A stretch of DNA of 64,000 nt from Conexibacter sp. S30A1. GTDB taxonomy: Bacteria; Actinomycetota; Thermoleophilia; Solirubrobacterales; Solirubrobacteraceae. This document shows, piece by piece, positions 17,616 through 26,328 of the stretch. The notes under the pieces are model-generated. The model searched no databases. It had not been told where the DNA came from and worked only from the letters and a program-made list of their open reading frames with translations. The DNA is taken from positions 2,170,001 to 2,234,000 of the forward strand of contig NZ_CP097127.1 of the NCBI RefSeq assembly GCF_023330665.1, in the 5' to 3' direction. The position numbers and the translations under genes were made by a program. Within the stretch, counting starts at the first letter, position 1, and each line of letters begins with the position of its first letter.

Positions 17616-17964
17616 ATTTTTACCGCGTTCGACTTCGACTTGCCGGTTGGCGATGCTATGGCACCGTTCCCTCCAACGGTGCCATAGCAGTCCCGATCGC
17701 CACGCGAGACTAGGGCAAAGCCAGACGGTGTGCTGCAGCGCTCGGCCACGGCGACAGGAGACCTAGGACCGACGTGGTCTGTCGCGACGACCGTTCGGCT
17801 CGAGGGTGCGTCGGAGCCGACGCGGCTCCACTGCGTAATTGTGGTCCGCCCGGCAAACGAAGCCGCCATGCAGCGGCCGGCCACCGCTCACGGCTCAGCG
17901 TCCTCGCCCCCGACGTGGGCCGCGAATAGCCACCAGCGCGGGCGGGCGCTAGCTTCCGAGATGC
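17616..17964. other. 349-bp gap holding a hairpin, no gene
   Basis: Apart from the inverted repeat at 17655-17688 I see no coding pattern here. The region separates two minus-strand glycosyltransferase genes and so contains the likely promoter of the downstream one. Confidence 0.45.
17655..17688. repeat. Perfect 14-bp inverted repeat with 6-nt loop
   Basis: GCTATGGCACCGTT (17655-17668) and AACGGTGCCATAGC (17675-17688) are exact reverse complements around the loop CCCTCC. No T-tract follows on either strand, so it is not a standard intrinsic terminator. It lies 40 bp before the start codon of the GT2 gene, where it could be an operator or a leader hairpin. Confidence 0.75.
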
Positions 17965-19101
17965 TCACCGGCGCTCGAGCCGCGCCTGCTCGTAGCTCCT
18001 CATGGTCAGCTGCGCTGTGGTGCGCCAGCTGAACTGCTCCGAATGCTTCATGCCTGCTGTTGCCAAGCGAACACGCAGTTCCTTGTCGTCGAGTAGGCGA
18101 CCCAGCACGTCTGCGATCTCGCGCGGCGAGTGAGGGTCAAAGTAGAGTGCGTTATCGCCCGCCACCTCCCGTAGCACTGGGATGTCCGAGCAGGCAACCG
18201 CCAAGCCTCGCGTCATCGCCTCGAGGACCGGCAGCCCAAAACCCTCATACAACGTCGGAAGCAGCACCAGCGCCGACGCGCAATAGAGGTCCTCGAGCGT
18301 GTCGTCGTCGCAGTAGCCGATCAGCCGGACGTCGTCGGTCACGCCAGCGGCGACGACGGCATCGCGGAGGTCAGGACCGTCGGTCCCGAGACCGGCTAGC
18401 GCCAGCACTGGCCGGTCGGTTGCTGGCATCGTCGCCAACGCGCGGATGCCGGCTACAAGGTTCTTGTGCGGCATATTGGTGGCCACGGACAGGCATGTCA
18501 CCCGCTCGCCCAGGCCAAAAGCCGACCGCGTTTCGGCTACCGACCGCTTACCGGGTTGGCGCGAGCGCCCGACGCCAAGCGGCGCCACGTCCACCTTCGA
18601 CGGGTTTAGGCCGATGCGCGCGCAAATCTCAGCGCAACCGGCATGGGAATCGGCGATGACCCGCGTCGCCTTGCGCGCCGCAGCCCGCATCATGGTTTCG
18701 ATCGTTGTTTGGCGCAACGCTGAGACCGAGCCCGGCACGGCAGTGTCATGCCGGTGTGCATCGTGTACGGTCAGGACGCTTGCAAACGGGCCGGCGACGG
18801 GGCCGAAGTTCGCCAGCGAATGCAGGATGTCTACGCCTCGAAACGCTGCCGCCGTCGGCACCGCGACCAGCTCGCCGGCGGCCCAAGACGGCCGGCTGGC
18901 AACATCAACAGGAAGCTGGACGATCCTCAGTCCCTCTCCGAACGCCTCACGCAAAGCTGCTGACGCCTCGCGGTTCGCAAAGGCAATGAACTCCACGCTG
19001 GTGAATAACTCGAGCATCTCAGCGATCAGTTCCCGAGCGTAAGTCTCCCGCCCGCCCGTCTTCCCCGGCACGAGGTACAAAACGTTCAGTCCGACCCGCA
19101 T
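17965..19101 (-). CDS. Family 4 glycosyltransferase
   Basis: A 378-aa GT-B enzyme starting MRVGLNVLYLVPGKTGGRET. The C-terminal donor domain has VATNMPHKNLVAGIRALA, the YCDDDTLEDLYCASALVLLP segment and the E-x7-E motif in YEGFGLPVLEAMTRG. The longest open frame begins at 19311, but its first 70 residues are Arg/Cys-rich and unlike a protein; ATG 19101 gives the normal family N-terminus. It resembles mannosyltransferases of the WbaZ/MtfB kind, which fits a GDP-mannose-derived glycan. No promoter can be called. Confidence 0.87.
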   Translation of the reverse strand: MRVGLNVLYLVPGKTGGRETYARELIAEMLELFTSVEFIAFANREASAALREAFGEGLRIVQLPVDVASRPSWAAGELVAVPTAAAFRGVDILHSLANFGPVAGPFASVLTVHDAHRHDTAVPGSVSALRQTTIETMMRAAARKATRVIADSHAGCAEICARIGLNPSKVDVAPLGVGRSRQPGKRSVAETRSAFGLGERVTCLSVATNMPHKNLVAGIRALATMPATDRPVLALAGLGTDGPDLRDAVVAAGVTDDVRLIGYCDDDTLEDLYCASALVLLPTLYEGFGLPVLEAMTRGLAVACSDIPVLREVAGDNALYFDPHSPREIADVLGRLLDDKELRVRLATAGMKHSEQFSWRTTAQLTMRSYEQARLERR

Positions 19102-20032
19102 GCTTAGCGCCTGCACATCCCTAGTTTCTCGTCGAGAATCAGCCCGACGTTTGCTGTGGGTCTGCGGCAAAGGACACCGATCGTCAGCATGTGCCGGGAA
19201 CCGATCAAGCTTGACCCACGAGCAACTGTCCCCGTTGCAACGCCCCAACCCCGTAAGCAACGCGACGGCGAAAGCTCCAACCCGACCCGAATGTGCGACC
19301 AACAAGCCCATAGAGTCGGCTCGCGGCGAGGCTGGCCGCAGCCCACGAGATGCTGCCCGTAGTCTGTTGTGGCTTGGTTCTGGTCATCAAAGGAAAATCT
19401 CGGAACACAAATTCTGGGACACAGTTAACCGCACGCGATCCCAGTCGGCAGCAACATGGTGGGAGAGGATGGTCGGTTAGCCGGCAGCCGCCCGGCTCGA
19501 CGCAGCCGAGCGGACCGAGATGGGCCGCCTCGCGACCGATCGCTCTGAACATAGCCTTCCGCCGGATGGCCTCTTCGAACGGTCCTCAGCACCGGCACTC
19601 AGCGTCGCGAACGCCACCGCTGGCAGGGGCCGGGACGCAATCGCGACTCCAGTCAGGGGGTGATCGGCCCGACCGGATCTGGCGAGGCACAGAGATTGGC
19701 GAGTGGTGGCCGATGCTACGCCGTGCCTTGAGCCAGCAGCGACTGGTCTCGCGCAGCCCCTGCAGCTGGCCCCGTCCGCATGAAGCACGAACGGCCCGCG
19801 ACCGCGCTGAACGGATAGCCGCCTCGACCGCGCCACCGGGCCCGCTGCGGGCCCGAACCACCGGACGGAGTTCCGAGTCCAGCTGCTGCCGAGCGCAGCA
19901 CCTGCCAGCAGAGGCGCTCACGTGCGCAGCACATCACGGGGCAGCGCGGCCTGAGAGAGCGCCAACCTCGCAAGCATCGCCCGTTGACGGGCGGGCAGCG
20001 GGAAAGCAGGAGTAAGAGAACGCGGCGCTCCC
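19102..20032. other. About 930 bp without a supportable gene
   Basis: Open frames on both strands are Arg/Ser/Pro-rich and carry no motif that I recognise. The region lies between divergent genes and so must include promoters for both. An AT-richer patch at about 19385-19440 is the most promoter-like part. There are no repeats or tRNA-like structures that I can see. Confidence 0.4.
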
Positions 20033-22069
20033 ATGAGCAATATGCTCGTTTACTCCCGGGACGGTCGGACCGCTGCGGCGCGGGTAATATGGTTTGTCAC
20101 AGCGACTAGAAGGCCGAGCCCACCAAGGGCCAAGCAGACAGCAATGAACTCCTCGCCCGCCCACGTCGCCCACCTCCCGCTCCGTCTAGAGGGGGCCCGG
20201 CGCCCGGCGGTCAGCGATACCAGATCGACAGCGCTACGGCGGTCGCGACACGTCGGCGAAGCGGCGCTCGCAATTCAGCTCGTGGCTCTGCTCGCGTGGA
20301 GCGGAGTGGAGGCTGCCAGACACGCGCAAACCGGAGACTTCTCGGGCTTCTACCAATGGTGGTACCTGATCTCGCATGGCACGCTCAACCCTCCAGGCCT
20401 GTTTCAGGCGCAGGCCATTCTGATCGAGTGGCCCCTGGCCGCCCTCGGATTCATCTGGCCGCACCCCATAACGCTGCTCGTGGTGCAGGACTTTGCGATC
20501 GTCGGTGCAGAGTTCGTCGCCTTTATGTGGCTATGCGACCTGGTCGCCGAGCGGCCCGAGGTTCCCGCAGCCCGCTTTTGCCTGACCGGTCTCGCGCTGC
20601 TCGTTCTGGACCCATGGATCTACTGGTCCGCATCTTGGGACTACCATTCCGAGCCGCTCGGAACCCTGTTCGCGGTACTTGCCGCGCGTGACCTGTTTCG
20701 AGGACGGCGCATCGCCGTGCTCTGGTGTGCCTTGACGCTGGCGAGCGGGCTCGTCACAACCCCATACCTGGTGGGAGTCGGCATTTCCATCCTGTTCGTG
20801 CGCGGCCGACGTGTGTGGGGGGCCGCTGCAATAGCTGCAGGGACCGCCTGGTTTGAGCTAATGCTCAAACTGGGAGTTGGCTTTGGGATCGCCGGAGCCG
20901 TGGGCAAGGGACACCAGGCGGCCGGGCTCCTAGCGAGCCGGGTACCGGCCGCCATTTCGGCGCTTCAGCACTTTTGGCTTGATGCCATCGCAAACCTCGC
21001 ACCGGCAGGCATCCTTGGCGCCGTGACAGCGCCCGCAATAGGCATAACCGCAGTTGTGATGGGCGAGAACTTCAGTCAGGGCATTGTCGGATACGTGCGC
21101 CCATCGTTTCAAGGTCTGCCGCTCTACATCTTTGTACCCATAGGCACCATTCTGGCGCTCATGTGGCTGCGGCGGCGGATATCTCGCCGCTTGGCAGACG
21201 CTCTGGTCGCACTGTCTATCGTAAACGTGCTCGGCTGGGCCGTACTTTGGATACCACAGGTGGTACCGACTTGGCTTCGGGTCAGCCCACGCCAGTCGGA
21301 GGCACTGACACACATCGAACAGATCATCCCCGAACGCGATGGTGTAGTCGCCTCGCAGGGCATCGCCGGAGACTTCGCCGGCCGCAAATACGAGAACTTA
21401 TTCGTGAGCACACCTGACTACTTCCGGCTCACCGCTCCTGACACGTGGTTTGTAATTGCACCTTACTCGGGCATCGAAACAGCGCTCGTTGCCCAATCGA
21501 CACAGGTGATCGCGACTCTCGCACGGGATCGTAACGCCAAGTTGGCGTACGTCAGCGATGACGTGTGGGCGTTCCGGGTGAAAGTCCCAGCGACTGGCAT
21601 CCATTATTTACCTGTTGGAGAACCAGCCAACAGCTATCCCGCCGGCTTGTTCGCAACCTACGGCACCGCCGTCCGTCGCGGGCCCGAGCGCTTTTGGTAC
21701 ATGAAGGGTTCAGACCGCGCGCATGGGCCGATCCTTTGGGGTGACTACTACTTGAAATCTGTGGGCCACTACCGCACCACCGTCCGCCTAGCGGGATCAG
21801 GCGAAGCCCAGGTGCAGCTGTGGAATGTCACGACGAATCGCGAACTCGCGGAAAAGAATGTGGCGCTCTCAGGTCGAGCCACCGTCAGCCTCGCCGGTTC
21901 GATCACGAGGCGTGATCCAAAACGCTCACAAGCGGCGCTTCGCGGTGGTGGCCCGTTCCAGATAAACCCCGTCCCAGCGTACCCGGGGAACAATCTGGAG
22001 ACGCGTGTCTACGCCGAGTCTGCGTCCACCATCAAGGTGCTGCACGTCTCACTGACTCCGGCCAAGTAG
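20033..22069 (+). CDS. DUF2079-family integral membrane protein
   Basis: A protein of up to 678 aa with about ten hydrophobic helices in its first two thirds and a soluble C-terminal third of beta-rich character. The YSASWDYHSEPL-like segment (WSASWDYHSEPLGTLFAVL), a long first extracytoplasmic loop (DFSGFYQWWYLISHG) and the SPRQSEALTHIEQIIPERDGVVASQG block after the helices are typical of DUF2079 proteins, thought to be GT-C-like. ATG 20144 is a possible later start; the first 37 residues look dispensable. A paralogue with the same layout, but broken, lies at 32165-33927. A role in polysaccharide or protein glycosylation is inference from location. Confidence 0.8.
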   Translation: MSNMLVYSRDGRTAAARVIWFVTATRRPSPPRAKQTAMNSSPAHVAHLPLRLEGARRPAVSDTRSTALRRSRHVGEAALAIQLVALLAWSGVEAARHAQTGDFSGFYQWWYLISHGTLNPPGLFQAQAILIEWPLAALGFIWPHPITLLVVQDFAIVGAEFVAFMWLCDLVAERPEVPAARFCLTGLALLVLDPWIYWSASWDYHSEPLGTLFAVLAARDLFRGRRIAVLWCALTLASGLVTTPYLVGVGISILFVRGRRVWGAAAIAAGTAWFELMLKLGVGFGIAGAVGKGHQAAGLLASRVPAAISALQHFWLDAIANLAPAGILGAVTAPAIGITAVVMGENFSQGIVGYVRPSFQGLPLYIFVPIGTILALMWLRRRISRRLADALVALSIVNVLGWAVLWIPQVVPTWLRVSPRQSEALTHIEQIIPERDGVVASQGIAGDFAGRKYENLFVSTPDYFRLTAPDTWFVIAPYSGIETALVAQSTQVIATLARDRNAKLAYVSDDVWAFRVKVPATGIHYLPVGEPANSYPAGLFATYGTAVRRGPERFWYMKGSDRAHGPILWGDYYLKSVGHYRTTVRLAGSGEAQVQLWNVTTNRELAEKNVALSGRATVSLAGSITRRDPKRSQAALRGGGPFQINPVPAYPGNNLETRVYAESASTIKVLHVSLTPAK

Positions 22070-22087
22070 CCGAGAAGCACTTCGCGC

Positions 22088-22090
22088 TTA
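22088..22090. repeat. Target duplication TTA, left side of IS5-family element
   Basis: TTA at 22088-22090 is repeated at 26324-26326, immediately outside the two terminal inverted repeats. A 3-bp TNA duplication is the habit of the ISL2-like subgroup of the IS5 family. Confidence 0.7.
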
Positions 22091-22174
22091 GGACCTATCC
22101 CGGTAGAGGGATTATGTGGACCGTCTCGAATTTCGTGATCGGCGTCTCTGTGGCAATGCGATCAGGAGGTTCCG

Positions 22175-23094
22175 ATGGGGCTCGTTGACCGTGATTATGG
22201 CTGGCGGCCTGATTGGCTGTGGCAGGGGATCGAGGTATCGCTTCCGCCGCGGCCCTCACGCCCGCGGGGCTGTCATAACCCAAGGGTGCCCGATCGCTCT
22301 GCGATGAACGCGATCTTGTTGGTCTTGCGGACCGGGATGCAGTGGAACGCGCTGGACGTGACCGGGGTCTGCTCGTCCTCCTCAGCACACCGTCGCTTCC
22401 AGGAATGGCGTGAAGCTGGAGTGTTTCAGGAGATCTGGCGTCAGGGGCTGCTGGAGTTGGATGAAACCGTCGGAATCGACTGGTCGTTCCTGGCGGTCAA
22501 CGGCGCGATGACCAAGGCCCCGTTGGGCGGCCACAAGACCGGTCCGAACCCCACAGACCGCGGTAAAAAAGGGTCAAGCGCTCCGTCGTCACCGACGCCG
22601 CTGGTGTCCCTCTCGGGATAGCTGTCGAGGGCGCGAGACGCAACGATCACCTGCTGTTGGCAGCGCCCCTGCAGTCAGCGCCGGTCGCCCGGCCGATCCC
22701 CACCGAGCCAGCACCCCAAGGGTTGTGCTTGGACAAAGGCTATGACTACTCGACCATCAGACCGTCGGTGACCTCGCAACGGTTCATCCCGCACATCCGC
22801 ACCCGTGGGGAGGAGATCGAGGAGAAGACCCAGAACCCGGACTGGAGAGCCCGCCGCTGGGTTGTTGAGGCCTGTCACTCCTGGCTGAGCCGCAACCGGG
22901 CCATCCTGATCCGCTGGTCAAAGAAGGACGAGAGCCACGAGGCGCTCCTCCAGCTCGCCAGCGGCCTCATCGCGCTCAAACGCGCTCACGCCTGGCGGCT
23001 CGCTAACCCGAAGTTCCCCCCGGTGACGCGGCGAAATCTGGCTTATTTGCTGGGATCGTCAGGGTTTTGGGGTGTCGGGGTTGTGTCTACTTGA
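22175..23094 (+). CDS. IS5-family transposase in two frames (probable programmed -1 frameshift; 3' end disrupted)
   Basis: ORF A (22175-22621) has the family N-terminus (WLWQGIEVSLPPRPSRPRG, MNAILLVLRTGMQWNAL, FQEWREAGVFQEIW) and the first catalytic aspartate in VGIDWSFLAVNGA. ORF B continues one frame back with RSVVTDAAGVPLGIAV, LCLDKGYDYS (second Asp) and RRWVVEACHSWLSRNRAIL (catalytic Glu). The frames overlap at AAAAAAG (22565-22571), the standard slippery heptamer for -1 frameshifting, so an A-B fusion would be made by slippage. Start ATG 22175 follows AGGAGG by six bases. The last codons before 23094 are probably derived from the IS1634 insertion, so the protein end is altered. Confidence 0.8.
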
Positions 23095-24366
23095 TCACGA
23101 CTGGGGCGTTCGTGGTGAGCTTGAGCGCTTGGGCTTGGAGTGCTGTGGGCTGGGTCAGCTTCTCGAACGTGTCGGTCCGGCCGGCGAGTCGGGTGCGGTT
23201 CCGGGTCTGGGTCGCCAGTTCGCTGAGCAGCGTCTGGTAGCTGTGAGCAGTGCTGCCGTCGGTCGTCTGTTTCGTCCGGGCCTTGGTCTCAGCTTCGGGT
23301 GAGCGGACGGCTTTGGCGACCGGGTCGTCGTTCTCGGGGCGGTTCTCGTCGGTGAACAGCAGTGGTTTCCATGCGGCCTTCAAATGCCAGGTGAGGTAGT
23401 AAGCGAGCATGCAGATGAACACGTGGGACCGGACCCGGTTCTCGAGGTGGTGATGGATCGGCCGGATCTGTAGGTCCGGGCCTTTCAGGGACCGGAACGC
23501 TCGCTCGGCCTGCTCAAGGTTCTTGTAGGTGCGGACGACATCTCCGGCTGGAACCTCAGCGGCGGTGTGGTTGGTGCGCAGGATGTAGAACCCGTCGAGG
23601 GCGGCCTCCGTGTCGATCTGCTCCTGTTTGCGCTGGTAGGTGAACTCCATGTCGCTTATGTGGATGTCGAAGTGTTTCTTGACGTGGAAGCGCTTCAGGG
23701 CCGGCCCGACGGCCAGGCCGATCTGCGCTGAGCCGAGCAAAGTGCCTTTGTCCACCCGGGTCTTGATCGCCGCCAGTTCCTGCTCTGTCGCGTCCAGCAA
23801 CAGGGTGCGTTTGCGGGCGCGCTGAGCACCAACAAGTGGGTTGCGGCACACGATCAAACGCTCCCCAGGGAACTCGTTGACGTCGGTAATCTCGCCGAGG
23901 TTCTGCTCATCAAACAGCGACGGCTGGAAGATGCCGTCGCGGACGAGTTTCTTGATCGTGGGGGCCTTCAGCGCAGTGATCCAGGAGACCCCCTCCGTGC
24001 GGGTGAGGGTCTCGATGTTCGCTTTGGTGACCATCCCGCGATCAGTCACAACAGTGACACGCGCCAGCCCGAAGCGGTCCTTGACCTTCCTGACCTGTGC
24101 GGGGAGGGTCTTGTCGTCATGGGTCTCGCCGGAGAACACCTCGATGCTGACGGGCCGGCCGTGCTTGTCACAGAGCAACCCGTAGACGATCTGGGGCAGG
24201 TTCTTCTGTCCGTCCCGCGAGTAGCCGAGCTTCCCCAAAGGACAGGCACGGCCCTCGAAATAGGAGGAGGACACGTCATAGAGCACCATCTCCCCAACGT
24301 TGAGGTGACGCTTGGCGAGACGGTCCTCGATCCGGGCCTGGCGCTCGTAAAGCCAGTCCATCGCGG
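23087..24366 (-). pseudogene. IS1634-family transposase, 3' (C-terminal) part, split by ISL3 insertion
   Basis: About 425 residues of an IS1634-type DDE transposase: MVLYDVSSSYFEGRACPLG with the first catalytic Asp, LGYSRDGQKNLPQIVYGLL, VTDRGMVTKANIE with the second Asp, and EQAERAFRSLKGPDLQIRPI with the Glu region. It lacks its first ~150 residues, which lie at 25717-26171 beyond the inserted ISL3 element. Removing that element and one 8-bp duplication restores an unbroken frame (DEDDLY joined to AAMDWLYERQ) that matches the intact copy at 26451 (ELLSAMDWLLERQ). The disruption is thus a clean insertion, with no other damage seen. Confidence 0.85.
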
Positions 24367-24374
24367 CGTAAAGA
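24367..24374. repeat. Target duplication CGTAAAGA, left side of ISL3-family element
   Basis: CGTAAAGA at 24367-24374 recurs at 25709-25716, directly outside both ends of the ISL3-family element. Eight bases is the usual duplication length for ISL3. Confidence 0.85.
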
Positions 24375-25708
24375 GGCTCCTCGCTGGTTTTCGTGGGTAG
24401 CGTCGGCTGAAGTTTGGTTTCCTGGACGGCTTGTGATCCTCGATGATGGGAGTCTGTGATGCAAGCCCAGGACCTTCTGCTGTTTCAGGCTGCGCTGGGG
24501 TTGAGCGCCCCGTGGCAGGTCACCAGTGTTGAGTTCGACCGGGACGCCCGGCGGCTGGATCTGCGGGTTGATTTCCTAAAGGGCGCGACGTTCTCATGTC
24601 CGGAGTGCGGCGTGTCTGGGTTGAAGGCCTACGACACCTCGGAGAAGTGCTGGCGGCACATGGACTTTTGGCAGCACCAGACTTATCTGACGGCGAGGGT
24701 GCCGCGCGTTCGCTGCGCCGAGCATGGGGTGCGCCAGGTGGCGTTGCCGTGGGCCAGGCCGCAGTCGGGGTTCACGCTGCTGTTCGAGGCGCTGATCATG
24801 GCGATGGTCGCTGAGATGCCGGTCGCGACGCTCGCGGCCTTGGTCGGGGAGCACGACACGCGTGTGTGGCGAGTCGTGCACCACTACGTCGATGTCGCGG
24901 TCGACTCCCAGGATCTGGCGGGGCTTGAGCGGGTCGGTGTTGATGAGACCTCAAGCCGGCGTGGGCATGACTACGTGACGGTGTTCGCCGATCTGGATCA
25001 GCGCCGTGGCGTGTTCGTGGTCGAGGGCAAGGATCATGAGACTGTGCAGGCGTTCTCGCTGTTTCTACAGACCCATGGCGGTGATGTCGGCCAGGTCAGC
25101 GAGGTCTGCCAGGACATGTCTGAGGCGTTCTTGAAAGGGACGCGTGAGAACCTCCCCGAGGCGCAGATCACCTTTGATCGATACCACGTCCGCTCCCATC
25201 TCTCCAAGGCTGTGGATGAGGTTCGTCGCCAGGAGTCAAAGCACCACAAGGACCTGCTGCGCAATACCCGGTACATGTGGCTCAAACGGCCGGCGAACTT
25301 GACCGACCGTCAGCGTGATCTGCTAGACGAGCTGCTCGCCCAGCCGCTTGAGACGGTGCGCGCCTACACCCTCGCTCAGCAGTTCGACAGCTTCTATGAG
25401 ATCGCTGACCCGGACACCGCACAGGAGTACCTGCGGCGCTGGATCATCGAGGTCGACGCAAGCGGCCTTGAGCCAGGCAAACGGTTCGCAAGGATGCTCG
25501 AGGATCACTGGGATGGGGTGATCCGCTGGCATCACAGCCAGATCAGCAACGGGCTGCTCGAAGGGCTCAACAGCCTCATCCAGGCAGCGAAACGCCGCGC
25601 CCGCGGCTACCGCTCAAACCGCAACTTCATCACGATGATCTACCTCATCGCAGGCAAACTCAACGCCGGGCCCGTCATCGCGTAACCCACCCCAATCAGC
25701 GAGGAGCC
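24375..25708 (+). mobile_element. ISL3-family insertion sequence, complete
   Basis: A 1334-bp element. The left end begins GGCTCCTCGCTG (24375-24386) and the right end is CAGCGAGGAGCC (25697-25708), a perfect 12-bp terminal repeat with weaker similarity further in (both continue to a GTGGGT). It is flanked by the 8-bp duplication CGTAAAGA. It sits inside the IS1634-family transposase gene. One gene fills it. It appears intact and recent, since both repeats and the duplication are unchanged. Confidence 0.92.
24456..25685 (+). CDS. ISL3-family transposase
   Basis: A 409-aa transposase of normal ISL3 length. An N-terminal zinc-finger-like pattern (FSCPECGVSGLKAYDTSEK, then VRCAEHG) is followed by a helix-turn-helix region and the DDE core: RVGVDETSSRRGHDYVTVFAD (first Asp), VCQDMSEAFLKG (second Asp) and a C-terminal segment with ISNGLLEGLNSLIQAAKRRA holding the Glu. 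It starts at GTG 24456 or ATG 24459; the second is the simpler choice. The gene is intact and fills the element, so it could be active. Confidence 0.93.
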   Translation: MMQAQDLLLFQAALGLSAPWQVTSVEFDRDARRLDLRVDFLKGATFSCPECGVSGLKAYDTSEKCWRHMDFWQHQTYLTARVPRVRCAEHGVRQVALPWARPQSGFTLLFEALIMAMVAEMPVATLAALVGEHDTRVWRVVHHYVDVAVDSQDLAGLERVGVDETSSRRGHDYVTVFADLDQRRGVFVVEGKDHETVQAFSLFLQTHGGDVGQVSEVCQDMSEAFLKGTRENLPEAQITFDRYHVRSHLSKAVDEVRRQESKHHKDLLRNTRYMWLKRPANLTDRQRDLLDELLAQPLETVRAYTLAQQFDSFYEIADPDTAQEYLRRWIIEVDASGLEPGKRFARMLEDHWDGVIRWHHSQISNGLLEGLNSLIQAAKRRARGYRSNRNFITMIYLIAGKLNAGPVIA

Positions 25709-25716
25709 CGTAAAGA
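25709..25716. repeat. Target duplication CGTAAAGA, right side of ISL3-family element
   Basis: Right-hand copy of the 8-bp duplication at 24367-24374. Deleting one copy together with the element rejoins the transposase reading frame exactly. Confidence 0.85.
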
Positions 25717-26171
25717 TCGTCCTCATCAACACCTTCGACCCCGAGCTCTGACGCCAGCGTCGACTGCCCCAACGAGCGCACGGTCGACAGCTTCGATCCC
25801 GGACAGATCACCCGCGAGACGATCATCGCCATGCACAGATCCCGATCACGCGAGGACCGCGGGTCCAGCAGCTCCGCCAGCCCCAGCCGCCGCGCCATGA
25901 TCAGCGCGGCGTTCACATGCCCCGCGGGCAAGGACCGCTCGATCTCAAACGCGTCATCGGCGCTCATCAGGCTCTCGCCCGCCAGCACCCGCCGGATCGC
26001 GTCGATCGCCTCGGCCGGGAGGTGCGAGAGGTTCGCGAGCGTTTCCTTCTTGACCTTCCCGTCCTCACGATAGGACCGGCGCAGCAGCGTCGCGGTGTAC
26101 TCCTTCTCACCACGACGAATCCTGTTCGTGACCACATGCATCGCACCGATGTGACGTGTCTTCGCTGGCAT
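25717..26171 (-). pseudogene. IS1634-family transposase, 5' (N-terminal) part, split by ISL3 insertion
   Basis: The first ~150 residues of the disrupted IS1634-type transposase, starting MPAKTRHIGAMHVVTNRIRR at 26171 and including LRRSYREDGKVKKETLANLS, IERSLPAGHVNAALI and SRVICPGSKLSTVRSLGQST. All of these have close counterparts in the intact copy at 26451. The frame then runs into ISL3 sequence at 25716. In-frame start alternatives exist at 26189 and at the internal Met near residue 11. The outer boundary of this IS copy lies between about 26200 and 26300 and was not resolved. Confidence 0.8.
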
Positions 26172-26328
26172 GCCTGGACTATATCGCACCCACCGGACGG
26201 ATGTTGTGACTACACTGTTGCCCGTAGAAAAGGCCGCTATCCCCGACGAACACAGGGAATGCGGCCGTTTTCAAGCGTGACTACCGAAGGAACTTCGGGC
26301 TAACCCTCTACCGGGATAGGTCCTTAGA

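Larger units (their letters stand above)
22091..26323 (+). mobile_element. IS5-family element (interrupted), 20-bp perfect terminal repeats
   Basis: The left end GGACCTATCCCGGTAGAGGG (22091-22110) is repeated as an exact reverse complement at 26304-26323, and both sides have the 3-bp duplication TTA. The element would be about 1 kb if intact, as its transposase ends near 23060. It is 4.2 kb because an IS1634-family element has inserted close to the 3' end of its transposase gene, and an ISL3-family element has in turn inserted into that one. Only some 30 bp of the right end of the IS5 element remain beyond the inner insertion. The exact inner junction with the IS1634 element could not be resolved by eye. 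Confidence 0.85.
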
